Assembly (NCBI GenBank): GCA_946965045.2
Contig: OX337228.1
Coordinates: 5,580,001 to 5,644,000 of the forward strand
Direction of reading: 5' to 3'
Length of the DNA stretch: 64,000 nucleotides
Source of the DNA: Epithemia pelagica
Taxonomy: Eukaryota > Bacillariophyta > Bacillariophyceae > Surirellales > Surirellaceae
Of this stretch, positions 9,601-19,377 are shown piece by piece. Under the pieces are notes generated by a model, which was not told the DNA's origin, searched no databases, and saw only the letters and a list, made by a program, of their open reading frames with translations. Position numbers and translations under genes: made by a program. How positions within the stretch are numbered: position 1 is the stretch's first letter; each line of letters begins with the position of its first letter.

Positions 9601-10813
9601 TATGGGTTTCTCACCAAGCAAGGCAGATCCTGACATTTGGATGAGAAAAGCACCTGGGGAGGATTGCTACGAATACATCGCCGTATATGTGGATGACTTA
9701 GCCATCATAGCTACTGACCCTGGAAACATTTGCAAAGTCTTCAAGGAAAAGTACAACTTCAAGCTTAAGGGAGATGGACCTATTGACTATCACCTGGGAT
9801 GCCGGTACACCAAGGACCCTGACGGAACCCTAGTCTCTGATCCACGCCAATACATTAGCAAAATGATGGACACCTTCGAACGTATCTTCAAAGAGAAACC
9901 CAAGAAGGCTAAAACCCCTCTCATTGCTGGTGATCACCCGGAATTGGACGACACCGAACTCCTTGATGAAGAAGGTACACAGCACTTCCAGACCTTGATT
10001 GGACAGCTTCAATGGGTGATTACAATTGGTCGCTTTGATGTTTTTACTGCTACGATGACCCTTTCCAGGTTCCGCGCAGCTCCAAGACAGGGACATCTCA
10101 ACAGAGCTAAACGCATCTATGGATACCTTTTCAATCTTTCTGATGGTGCAATCAGATTCCGAATCGGAAAGCCCGATTTCTCAAGCATTCCAAGTCAAGA
10201 CTTTGATTGGAGTCGTACGGTCTATTCAGATGCCAAGGAATACATCCCTCATGATTGCCCAGAACCACTTGGACGATATGTGACGACAACGCACTATGTT
10301 GATGCTAACCTTATGCACGACATGATCACAGGAAAGTCTGTAACAGCCATCCTGCATCTCTTGAATGGGACACCAATTGATTGGTACAGCAAACGACAGA
10401 GCACTGTGGAAACGGCAACATATGGATCAGAATTTGTGGCAGCAAGGACAGCAGTCGACCAAATCACTGAATTACGGCATTCACTTCGTTACCTTGAAGT
10501 ACCAATCAGGGATCGCAGTTATCTGTTTGGAGACAATCGATCTGTGGTTGTTAACGCAACAATGCCTCATTCTATCTTGTCCAAGAGACATCATCTCCTT
10601 TCATATCACCGGGTACGAGAAGCGATAGCAGCGCAATACGTTGCATTCTATTGGAAGGATGGGAAGACCAACCCTGCCGACATCCTCAGCAAGCATTGGG
10701 AATTTGCAACTATTTGGCCTCTACTCAAGCCCCTATTGTTTTGGAGAGGAGAAGTTCAAGATCTCTACGAATCCAGCGATGACAAGGCTGAACCAACGAG
10801 CTGTGGGGAGTAG
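6686..10813 (+). CDS. Copia pol polyprotein (protease, integrase, reverse transcriptase, RNase H)
   Basis: The protein is 1375 residues from ATG 6686, or longer if read through from gag. In order: a retropepsin-like site LIDRGANGG (D59), with Arg where D-S/T-G is usual; an integrase core with D353, D406 (SDGG) and E441 (KAENRYQ), giving the D-35-E spacing; reverse transcriptase with LYGLKSSG and the YVDDL active site (D1003, D1004); and an RNase H region with YVDAN, ETATYGSEF and NPADILSKH. Integrase before RT defines copia rather than gypsy. There is no internal stop or frameshift, so the protein may be functional. Confidence 0.93.
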   Translation: MTSTDLNHPASDLSNVLSNAASKTSKKVSFKQNEHKQKVHMTQYMFSRKSTYTGNQLIDRGANGGLAGADMRILSKTGRNITIVGIDNHELTGLPIVTCAAKFETNDGPIVGIFNEYAYYGKGQSIHAPCQLEHYGLSVDERSVKVDGKQRITTLDGRALPLCIKDGLAFIHSLGIPSDDDMDRLPQIIFTSPSTWDPSVLDHTHSDPQHDASTTWHQVATDGSMARYPYDTYGEYTDRVVCNLNLLLDLPYDHGPDNTTYFSIYADANGEDPTLQHASVHRRYVEEHDWKQFRPFFGWQSEEVIADTFKHTTRHANVIFDCDTLKKHFKARNPILNLPRRHEPVATDSIFSDTPAVDHGGKVAQIFVGRDTLVTDIYGIKSTKQFVNTLQDNIRMRGVMETLISDGGSSLISHKVKDILRTLLIGEYRSEPYHQHQNKAENRYQTVKRMTNAIMNATGCPANVWLLCLEYVCDLLNHSSSHAHSGRTPIEALTGHPPDISHLLFFPFWDEVYYRVDPSEPSSGPYPSSTDEKLGHWVGFAHNVGDAFTWKILSADNHILYRSAVRRVASTTPNLRVDRPSGETSPKDDTDKQADTVFIRSKSEDPSKPMPTIDYEDMIGRTFLCDTEENGERHRARVVKRVVDLNEESLKQEERIKYIYRKTNSDVDEMISYNQLMEYIERDNQAQTSGDNLFRFRDVIAHQGPLSSTDPDYKGSKYNLLVDWETGETTYEPLSLIANDDPITVAIYGKKHGLLNEPGWKHLKRYVKTSKRLIRAAKQSRIKQVRRSVKYKFGFQVPRDYAEAVNLDKQNGTTRWQDATELELSQIQSYETFKDHGKAIFTNGKVSNAPEGYQKIQVHLVFDVKHDGRHKARLVADGHLTKEPVETIYSGVVSIRNLRIALFLGSLNDLEVWGADIGNAYLEALTGKKLYIVAGPEFKELEGHILIIYKALYGLKSSGTRWHDVLFDVLTDMGFSPSKADPDIWMRKAPGEDCYEYIAVYVDDLAIIATDPGNICKVFKEKYNFKLKGDGPIDYHLGCRYTKDPDGTLVSDPRQYISKMMDTFERIFKEKPKKAKTPLIAGDHPELDDTELLDEEGTQHFQTLIGQLQWVITIGRFDVFTATMTLSRFRAAPRQGHLNRAKRIYGYLFNLSDGAIRFRIGKPDFSSIPSQDFDWSRTVYSDAKEYIPHDCPEPLGRYVTTTHYVDANLMHDMITGKSVTAILHLLNGTPIDWYSKRQSTVETATYGSEFVAARTAVDQITELRHSLRYLEVPIRDRSYLFGDNRSVVVNATMPHSILSKRHHLLSYHRVREAIAAQYVAFYWKDGKTNPADILSKHWEFATIWPLLKPLLFWRGEVQDLYESSDDKAEPTSCGE

Positions 10814-11790
10814 TAGAACTCTCACCGAAAATCATCGGTTAGGTTCGGCACCTCATCGGTTAGTCGAGTCCCGTGGCTTCAAACATCACCTACATCACCT
10901 ACATCCACACTACATACCTAGCTTTGCGCTAGCTCAACCTATATTTCGGTCGCATATACCAAAAAGTGAGAACAGATTGACGAACGTGCTATCACGAATC
11001 AACTTTGGTCTTGATATCCCATCAACGGATGATCATCCGTTGAACATCCAAGCCTGACCTATGCCCTAAGCGTGCGCGCCCAAATTCGTCAAGATGCGCG
11101 CAAGAACTATCCGAGCGTGGCGATCATGTATCCGACCCAACGGTCTAAGTACACAAGGCACGAATCACGATCACGCGAGACCATATCATCGTTCCCACTA
11201 TTTCAAGATTGCAAACAAGGACGCGCCAACAAAACTACAAATACCAACTTTAGCCAAGAATCGTTGAGGCTGTATATGATATACAAGCACATATACATGT
11301 TATATACCTCACATACATCAACTCCAACCATTCCAGACCTATCACCGCCAAGAACCTATTTCACACGATTGACAACAAGAATGGAAATCTCACACACCAA
11401 ACCTAGTAGTAAGCTCACAATCATTAACATTACCATATCATCACGTCTTCAGTGTCCTGACTATCCCTACGATAGAACCCTTGGGTTTCCTTTGTTCTCT
11501 GACCCGTGGAGAACCTTGGTATCAGTTGGTAATCGATTGTGGCTCTTCTAGAGCGTGTACTGACGGAATTCTACTAAGTTTGTGATTGGTCCCAGACGAG
11601 CTATGATTCTTATCTCATATTTTGCGTTTTCGACACAACACGACAATGTACTAAAGTATAATATGAAGGAATAAACTAGTAAATCTTAATGTCATACTGC
11701 AACTCAACGTACCATGGTATTCTTTTTCAACAATAACACACTTTCACCACAAGGAAAGATCTAAGTTTGATCGGCTTCTTTGTTCGCGAT
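10814..11790. other. Non-coding stretch downstream of copia pol
   Basis: About 980 bp without a convincing gene. It probably contains the copia 3' untranslated region and a 3' LTR, but I cannot place LTR borders. Visible items are a 20-bp perfect palindrome at 11023-11042, several ATATAC/TATATAC words near 11270-11310, and TTGGTATCAG near 11517, which resembles the primer-binding site of copia elements primed by initiator tRNA-Met. Confidence 0.4.
11023..11042. repeat. 20-bp perfect palindrome
   Basis: CAACGGATGATCATCCGTTG is its own reverse complement. It lies in the presumed copia 3' region and could be a regulatory or packaging hairpin. Confidence 0.8.
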
Positions 11791-14660
11791 CTAAATACCA
11801 GGTTTTTTCGTAGCCAGAAGCACTCTACGATAATCACCCTGGACGGCAACGCGATGGCCATCGAGCGTAAGGTTAACCCGAATGATCCCACTTGGGCGAT
11901 CACCAGGAATGTCCTTTTGATGGAAGTAGCACTCTGAAAGCCTTTGTCCAGAAGGTAGATTGTAGCTGTTCTTTGGCATGGGATCGTGGATGGTCCCATC
12001 TTTTCCTTGGTACACGTAAAAATGTGCACGTGGATTTCCCAGCTCTCCAGTCTTAAAGCCACCAGCATGGACAGTATCTCCTCGAACGAGGAGAAACTTG
12101 CCGTACGGGATTTGTACCACGTTACCCAACTCATGCGTATAGTTCTCGTGCTTCTCAGCACGGTAGCTCCACAATTCAATGGACATACCCTCCTCCGTCA
12201 GGGGCATAAAAACAATGAAGGGGATGCGTTCCCGGAGTGGCAGATCTGAGAACGATCGCCGAGTCATCCTTTTGCTTTTTTGTTGCTTCCCGGATGGCGT
12301 TTTTGGACTCTCGGACATGTTTCCTGTTACGGCCGGGAACAAGAAGTCGATGTGAGGTTCTTGCACTTCTTCCCGAGTGGATTTCATAAGCGAAAGGTGA
12401 ATGCTCATTTGGTCTGCAAATGATTCATCTTTTGCGTACTTCATTCCATGGAGAGCTGAGGCAAGAAACTGCTTGAAATCTGTCGTGACTTTTTGGACAT
12501 GTTCTGGGTCGCAGTCGTTGAAGTACCGAGTGTTGGCCACCATGCCCTCATGTTCCATCATCGCCATCAACAAATTTGGGGTGTAGTCTTGAACAGATTT
12601 GAAAAAGGTGCCCTTTCCTTTACTGTTCAGGTGTTTGCCTTTCCACACTTGCTCCAGCAACTGGAGGAGGTCTGGCGGCGTTGTAAAAAAACAGCCTCGA
12701 TAGATTTTGTTTTCACTATCGTATAGCGATTTGAAATACTTCTTGCGCAATTCTCTATTTTGCAACATCTGTTGCTTTTGCCATTCACCCTCCTGCATTA
12801 ACTCGTCGATCGCATTCATCTCCGGAGCAAAAGAATTGTCATCCGACATCTCCTGATCAAAAGAATTGTCATCCGTGGTGTCACTTTCTGAAAATTCTGG
12901 CAAGGCAATTACTCGTACTAACATTCCAGAAAGGGAGCGATCGGGTCGAGTGGCGGGTTGAGCTTGTGCTGCAGGTGGGACGGGATTGCTCGGACGCTCC
13001 GGTGAGCCTACGACCGGCTGGGTCGTGCGTTGTTGTTGCTGCGATAAAGGCAGAGCCCCCTGGTAACCTCCTCCATAATGGGGTTGATTATAGGACGGGG
13101 GATGCCCATGGTAATGCGGCTGAGGATGATGCGGCGGCGGAGGATGATGCGGCGGAGGATGATACGAAGGAGGATGATGATGATACGAAGGAGGATGATG
13201 ATGATGATGCGGCGGAGGATGATACGAAGGAGTATGATGACGATGCGGTGGATCATAATATGGCGGAGGATGAGGATGATGCGGTGGATCATAATACGGC
13301 GGAGGATGAGGATGATACGGCGGAGGATGATGTGGTGGCAGCTGAGGGGGCGAATTGTAGTGCCCAGAAACGTCTTGCAGAGGAGGCGGAGAAGGAAGAG
13401 CAGGAGGACGAGCAACAGCAGCAACTGGGCGGAAAACAGTAGTAGAAGAGGTAGCGAAAGCCTTCTTTGTTTTTTTCCCGTCGTCTTCATTTTCATCACT
13501 GGGTCGACCGCGTTTCTTTCCCTCGTCTTCGTCGTCGTCACCTTTCGTCGACGGTCGGATAACCTGTTCGGAGGACGTCGGCGATTCGTCCGAAAGGTTA
13601 TAAAACAAAGACAGCTCGTCGCCCTTTTCGATCGGCTTGATTGCCTTGACTAGAAGATTCGGCATGATTCTCACGTTGTAATGATCATCCGATTCATCCG
13701 GTGGATTGTCTGTACCGTACCGATGGTGTAGGTGGTCGTTGATTAAGTGCAGCCCCATGCCGAAGTGATCGTCGTTATCTGCTTGAAGCCTTCGATTGTC
13801 ACGTCCGAACTGAATCGCGTACTCGTTGGGTACAACTGTCCGAGACGTGACGTCGTTTCCCGTGTACACACCAATCACTTCACCATCTTTGATTGTCCGA
13901 ACTGCAAAAACGCCAAACCCGCGCCTGGGAGTTTTGACTCCTTCACCTCAAACAGAAGCACTTTTCCAAGGTAGATCTTGACTACCGGATTGTTCGCAAA
14001 TGTGTAACCGACATGCTTGCCGATCGGGAAGGTATGTTTTCTGTTCTTCTTGACAGGGAGACCCATTCCACTCGAAAGTGGCACAATCTTCCCCTTTTGC
14101 AAGCCAGAACCGGGCTTCCGAATTGGAGCTTCTTGGACCGAAAAAGTGGCCAAAATCTTCCGTGAGACATACTCTCCCATAGCACAGGCAAGTACAGCAC
14201 TGTCTTTGATCTTGGAGAGCGTCTTGAGGCCTTCGGTGAAAGTCCTGATTGGATCCCGTCCAGAACGAGAAGGGAGTTTCTCCACTTCCTCGATGCCTTT
14301 CTTGTAGTCCGCTGTGCGCGTATCGATGAGGAGCTGCCGCATTTGAGTTTCCGAATACTGTTTGCTGTGGTCCTTCTCTGGATGGCCACGCCGAACATCT
14401 GCAAGCTTTTTATCCTTCACTTCGGCAAAGTCTTGATCCGAAAGAAACCGATGGTGCTTTGTTGTTGTCGCTTCGTCTGTTGCTGCTGCTTCGGGTGCTG
14501 CGGCTGCTGCTGCTTCGGGCGCCGCTGCTGCTTTGGCTGACTGCTCTTCCGCTGCATCTATTGCAAGTATAAGAGCGTCAAGATTTCCTTTGTCACTCAT
14601 GCTGTCTCGTTTTTGAGCGCCTGCTTTTGAATACTGTTTCTTAGGGCTTGGTTTCCCCAT
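11791..14660 (-). CDS. SET-domain and 2-oxoglutarate/Fe(II) dioxygenase-like fusion (one frameshift)
   Basis: Two overlapping frames (start at the ATG at 14660; second part down to 11791) read as one protein of about 950 residues if a single base is added at the AAA run near 13915. The N-terminal part is Ala-rich and then basic. Across the frame break runs a SET methyltransferase domain: G-x-G-V-F-A, GEVIGVYTG, YAIQFG, LINDH in place of the usual INHSC, and IEKGDELSLFYN. A His/Pro/Tyr-rich linker (about 13080-13420) follows. The C-terminal part has the double-stranded beta-helix dioxygenase signature: HID near 12350, VHAGG near 12065, and an Arg 13 residues later (RAHFYVY). The second frame has no ATG at the overlap, so two separate genes are unlikely. 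The break may be pseudogenisation or an assembly error. The substrate is unknown. Confidence 0.7.
13081..13345 (-). repeat. Low-complexity His/Pro/Tyr-coding repeat in the SET-dioxygenase linker
   Basis: Short units coding PPPYH, PPSYH and PPYYDPPH recur across about 265 bp (plus-strand pattern GGAGGATGATG and variants). Such a tract is likely to vary in length between alleles. It is histidine-rich enough to bind metals, but that is inference. Confidence 0.8.
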
Positions 14661-15072
14661 GGTCGAAACGCAAAAACTCGAAACACGAAACACAAGAAAC
14701 ACGAAACGCAGCATTCTCCTCAGCCCTCAGCTCACATTCCAAAAAAAAAATCTTGAGCTCACATACTAAAAAACGGTGAAGTTTTGGTATGTGGGCTGAG
14801 TTACTTAAGGATTTGCGTGCCAGTTTTGCGATGCGTGCGCGTTTTCGGAGAGGGAGGCGTGTTTCGCGCGAGGTCTGCTCCGAAAATCGTCCATTTTCTC
14901 GCTCTCTCACATTTTCGAGGTACTTACAAACTGATAATCCAACACGCAACACGAGCACGCAACACGGAAGTGATCATTGATACCAATAACTGACAAGAAA
15001 TACATTCAATAAAATGGATTGCTGTTATAAATAGTTAAGTTACATGCATTTTGATGATAAATGGAGATTAGA
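14661..15072. other. Spacer between the SET-dioxygenase and transposase genes
   Basis: The 412 bp hold the promoter of the SET gene and the 3' end of the transposase gene. An imperfect inverted repeat lies at about 14755-14806 (GCTCACATAC ... GTATGTGGGC around a short spacer), with an A10 run near 14741. The stretch 14815-14910 is GC-rich with repeated GCG words. No gene is seen. Confidence 0.5.
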
Positions 15073-18000
15073 TCAGGTTTCTACTGCACCAGATCCTTGC
15101 GTTTCTCTCCAGAGACGTGAGATGAAGCCATGATCTTGGTCGAAGGCGGATCGGTGACACTTGATTGCTTTTGACATCTTTTCAATTTCGGCATACGAGA
15201 GGCCCGCAGCTGCATAGTCTCTGTTGTTGGAATTTTGATCGTATAACAAGTACGCGAGCATATAGCGACGTGCCTTTGCTGACATTTTCCGCATGATTTC
15301 GGGTGTTGTTTTCTTCAGGCTCGCTGTCAAACATCGTAAAAAGGCAGCTTTGTCTTTCTTCTCATTCAGTGAGAAAGCACGAAAGACTTTTTTTGAGTAA
15401 CCCCAGCCATACTCGATCCCCTCACCGGCCATTTCACAGTGATACTTGGTCGATACGAGAATCTCGATCCTGCAACGATGTCGTTCAGACAAGTCTTCCG
15501 CCAGCTTCTCCATTGCAGATTTTTCGTTCTTGAAATTGGAGCATTCGCTCATCAGATGAACCATAGAGTACTTTTTGTAGTCCGCCTGATAGGCTTCTTT
15601 CACAGTCTTCTTATCCGCTTCCAACCATGCATCTCTGGTTGTCTTGACGTACTTGATCATGTTGTTAGGGTCTATCCACCCCCGCTCCCATAACACTTGA
15701 AAGAGCCCTTTTGCAGCATTCATCCAGCCTTCCTCGATCACATCATCTTCAATCACCGTTGCAATGTTGGAGCGTTTACAAAGGTCCTGTAGTTCACCAG
15801 CATTTTCGATTGAAATGAACGTTGCATTCCAGGTCCCATGACCCGGACAAGTTTTGCCATGAGCTCCTTCTTTGTGAGGTTGCGCTTTTTCTTTCTACCA
15901 GTTCGGTGTGTATTCTTCGATGCGACACGCTGCGCGTCATTGAGACGATGGCCTTTTTTAGCAACTGGACCACGATCGTTCTCCTGATAGACGAGGTGTT
16001 GTACGTCACCAACTCGTAGTTTGTCGTCATGGTTGTACGGGCCAAGGCAAGCTTGATCAATAATTTGTGTGTCCCGCATGCTGGGAACAGCTCCTCCCCA
16101 GTCGTTATTCATGTTCAGAGCATTTAACCCATCGGATTGTTGTTTTCCATGACCACTGCTTTGGTCGAACAAAAAGACAAAGTCATGGGCGGGGAACATG
16201 ACCACGAGGCAATCAACAATATCCTCCAACTGCAAGGCCATGTATTCATAATTCCAATATCCCTCTTTATCTGCTCCGTATTCAAAAAAGCGAGTGAACG
16301 GTTGGGCATTGGTAATTGGAGTCTTGGCAGTGTGACCATTGAGGTTCACTGCAGCCTCGGTAGAGACGTATTTGTTGTGTGTCGCATGTAGACGGAGTTC
16401 ATTAATCCGAAATAGACTCGCAGCAAGCAACGGGTTTCCGTTCATAAGGAAGCCCCATGATCGGCTTACAAAAGCGCTGATCATCATCCCATGTCCATCA
16501 TCCTTTGGCAGCATTTTAGTTGCGCCATCTTTAGTGTACCATGCCTTAGACGAGAAGGAAAACTGCTTGTAGATTGATTCGTCCTGGCCGATGAGGATGA
16601 CAGGTTTGCGGTCGGAGGGAAACCTGTGTGACAAGTTTCCATTGTGAATTGTGTTTTCTGGTTTGATGTACCGTTCAAATTCGCTTGGGAAGGCATCAAC
16701 ATGGTACTCCCGCATCTGCTTGCCTGTTGTTACATCAGTGTACTCAAATACAAAGCTGTTTGGCAAGAGCTTCTCCTTGCCCGCATTCCCTTCGTTTTCA
16801 AGTTTGATTGCATCCTCGGTAGGGAGCTGCACCCACCGATACGACAGCTCTTCCCACTTAAAGTACTTCTTGACAAAAGCAGCTCTGTGGGCAACATTCT
16901 CAGCATTTTCGTGTCCATCAGTGAAGTATGTTTTCGTGTGTTCCTTGAACACGAACCCTGCAGCAGCAATACATCGCCACGCTGTGCTTTGCGAAATGGT
17001 GGAAAGCTTCATCGATGCCAAGAAGGCCTCGTACGATACTGGCGTTGCATTCGTATCCATGCACTCTTGTACGATCATGGTATGCATATCCGGAAGCAAT
17101 GTTGTCCTCAGGTACATTAGAGCAGACTCTGTTGTAAGAGTGCTCAGGTTTTCCTTTGCCCAGCATTCAAACTTTACCTTTGCTTCAGGTATGTGAACGA
17201 ATAAGACGGGCGATGGCTCTTTCCCAATATGAACGTGGTAGTTGGGATGAGGGAAACTGTCGTTTTCCCGAAAGTACCTGTGAAAACGAGCAATGGTCTT
17301 GGGATGTTTTTTTACTTTTTCACCATAAATCTGTTCCATTTTGCTAATGGCTTCGCTTATGCAGTTCAGCCATGTTCGACCGTGTGGCATATCAAGCAAC
17401 GCTATCTTATAAGAAAGTTGTAAATACGTTGCCTTGAGCAGTACCCTCTGTTGCTGTTCCTGGTTGAGGGGGAAGATGTCTCCCTTGTTAACCACATTCG
17501 GAAGTGCCTCCACGTTGGAAATGGCCCTTTTAAGGGTTTCTATCCATCGCTCAAGATTTCGTTTTGACGATCCTGGAGAATCGCATTTGCCGGCAAAGAG
17601 CCTACGGTTCCTTGGCTCATCAAAACAGGCGCTTTCCATTTGTTGCGATAGACCTTGGATCATCTCACTCTCGAAAACTGAAAAACCAATCGGCAAACTC
17701 TGTGGATGGTCATGGCTGATTTCGTTTGTGGCCAATTCAGGATGTTGGATTGCTCCAACAAGCACCTGATTTGTGTTGTCGTGAGGTGGTGACGTTTGCA
17801 TTTCGGTAGGGCTGTCTCCAATTTGTGGCGGTTGACCATGTTGCTGCGTTGCAGTGCTCTTGATTGCTGGTGGAGTTGAAGTGTTTCTTGCTTGCTTGGA
17901 TGTATTTAGCGTGCCTTCACGCAACCCTGGTGACTCTTCGTTCCTTCGCTTCGTTGGCTTCGCTCGTCCCGACCGCCGAATCACATTCTCGGCTGCAGCC

Positions 18001-18416
18001 TCCAGCCATTCTTGATGATCGTCCAACATCACTGGCCCTGTTGTTGTGTCGGAGCTTACATAAAAGAATGTGTATCTTTTATTGTGGATTGTGACTTTGT
18101 GGCGGTACCAGCCAAACTTGTTTGATTCCGACACCTTAGTTTCGAAACAGAGTTTAAGAACAACATCTTTAGTCAAAACAAGATTCAGTCTGAATGGCGA
18201 CAGTCCTGGCAGCCAAGTGTGCATGAAGTTCACAATCTGGGTGTCTTGGATCCACTTGTTGCAGAACCCAAACGAGGATGGGGAGCATTGCGTCTTAAAG
18301 ACGTCAAGAATCTCTTGTGCCGATAAACTTCGTTCCATCCGAGACTGTGTTGCGTGGGATGAGTCGGATGATCGCGTCATTGAGTATGATGCCAACCCCG
18401 TACCTTGTAGCGCCAT
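15073..18416 (-). CDS. DDE transposase of a fungal/eukaryotic DDE-endonuclease-like group (one frameshift)
   Basis: Frame 1 (18416-15753, 887 residues, starting MALQGTGLAS) and frame 2 (15756-15073) are parts of one protein. Frame 2 has no ATG at the overlap and stays open back to about 15850, where it reads ENAGELQDLCKRSN, so one base was lost or gained near 15815-15850. Catalytic residues appear in order: GQDES (about 16580), LFDQSSGHG (about 16160) and KYHCEMAGEGIEYGWGYSK (about 15400). These match the HDES, FDNSxxH and KFHCELNPIEQxWG blocks known from DDE transposases abundant in basidiomycetes. An upstream helix-turn-helix-like segment (STAWRCIAAAGFVF, then YFTDGHE) also fits. Residues 130-260 are disordered. 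No terminal repeats were found for this element. Confidence 0.72.
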
Positions 18417-18773
18417 TGGGGGTGGTTCAAGTAAACCCTAAAGCATCCGGATGCAGCTCGGCTACAAGGTAGGCGGTTGGGATGGCCCTCCACCATGGTC
18501 GTTAGACAACAACCGTTTTTTCATCATTTTCGACAGAATTCTAGCGTTCGGAAGCTGTCACACATCACGGTACGAATAAAAAATTTATTATTCAGACACT
18601 GGGTTGTCACGAGTCGGACACTTTCATTCACTAGTCAGGCCAAACGCTATTGAGGATTATATTTTATGGTACTAAATCTACGAGGGGTCTACGTCAGGAA
18701 CATACTCCCTGAACTCAGCTTGTATGCAGAAAATTTACATGGCGTCAGTCTGTCGTCCGCTCCATTTTTGTGA
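18417..18773. other. Spacer between transposase and FKBP genes
   Basis: 357 bp with no gene. AT-rich words (TAAAAAATTTATTATTC near 18577, ATTATATTTTATGG near 18657) could include promoter elements of the divergent genes. A search for inverted ends matching 11540-11790 found only GAC-x-GAATTCTA, which is direct rather than inverted, so no transposon boundary is supported. Confidence 0.4.
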
Positions 18774-18900
18774 TGATCGCATCTTGCGGGAAGATACTGA
18801 AAGATACACAATCATCAACTCTCAACACCATGGGCTTGATCGCATCTTGCGGGAAGATACTGAAAGATACACAATCATCAACTCTCAACACCATGGGCTT
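18774..18900 (+). repeat. 63-bp tandem duplication covering the FKBP start codon
   Basis: The unit is present twice, head to tail, with almost no difference (18775-18837 and 18838-18900). Each copy contains an ATG in the FKBP frame (18830 and 18893). Since 63 is a multiple of three and the unit has no stop, the upstream copy can add 21 residues to the protein. Confidence 0.92.
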
Positions 18901-19377
18901 CACGAAGCAAATTCTTAAGGCAGGCAACGGGCTTAAGCCTCAACGAGGACAAAGAGTTACCGTTCATTGCACAGGATTCGGCAAAAACAATGATTTGTCG
19001 CAAAAGTTCTGGTCCACCAAAGACCCTGGTCAAGAACCGTTCACCTTTGCCGTTGGTTTGGGACAAGGTACGATCGTGCTTGTTGCCACATGTTCTTGTC
19101 ATATCTGTGGTATTCATTTGGTGGCTTGCCATACCTTTTCTATTCTGACTTGTTGGGTTCATTGACGTTTGCGGTCTGACCATCATCTGATAATACAATC
19201 GTTCTCATGTCAGTGATCAAGGGATGGGATGAAAGTGTGATCGACATGTCTATCGGGGAAATCGCAAAGATTCATTGCTCGCCTGATTATGCCTATGGAT
19301 CAGGAGGCTTTCCTGCATGGGGAATCATGCCAAACTCAGAACTGGTCTTTGAGATCGAAATCCTAAAGTACGCTTAG
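18893..19377 (+). CDS. FKBP12: FKBP12-type peptidyl-prolyl isomerase
   Basis: Exons 18893-19067 and 19214-19377 (intron 146 bp, GTACGA...CAG, phase 1) give 112 residues, close to the 108 of FKBP12. The FKBP fold blocks are all present: [11 protein letters not shown], a shortened flap, FAVGLGQ joined by the splice to [35 protein letters not shown]. The family isomerises Xaa-Pro bonds and is the receptor for FK506 and rapamycin. The start at 18893 is preferred because the protein then begins like other FKBP12s. The upstream in-frame ATG at 18830, made by the tandem duplication, would add 21 residues. No targeting peptide is seen. Confidence 0.9.

Larger units (their letters stand above)
4934..10820 (+). 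mobile_element. Ty1/copia retroelement (diatom CoDi-like), LTRs not recognised
   Basis: A gag-like ORF (5147-6646) and a full-length copia pol (protease, integrase, reverse transcriptase, RNase H in copia order) lie in one reading frame broken only by a TAG. A purine run GTGGGGAG overlaps the pol stop and could be the polypurine tract, with a 3' LTR expected just after it. No 5'/3' direct repeat is visible, so the outer limits are uncertain. The piggyBac element abuts the left side. Confidence 0.8.

Noticed and set aside
11072..11551. 159-codon plus-strand ORF after copia pol
   Set aside because: Composition is unlike protein, it has no motif, and it lies in the expected 3' LTR/UTR zone.
13078..13653. 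191-codon Arg/Met-rich plus-strand ORF
   Set aside because: Antisense of the His/Pro/Tyr repeat of the SET-dioxygenase gene.
13905..13925. Short intron explaining the SET frame break
   Set aside because: The only GT...AG interval at the break is 17 bases, far below the 63-146 bp introns seen elsewhere in this window.
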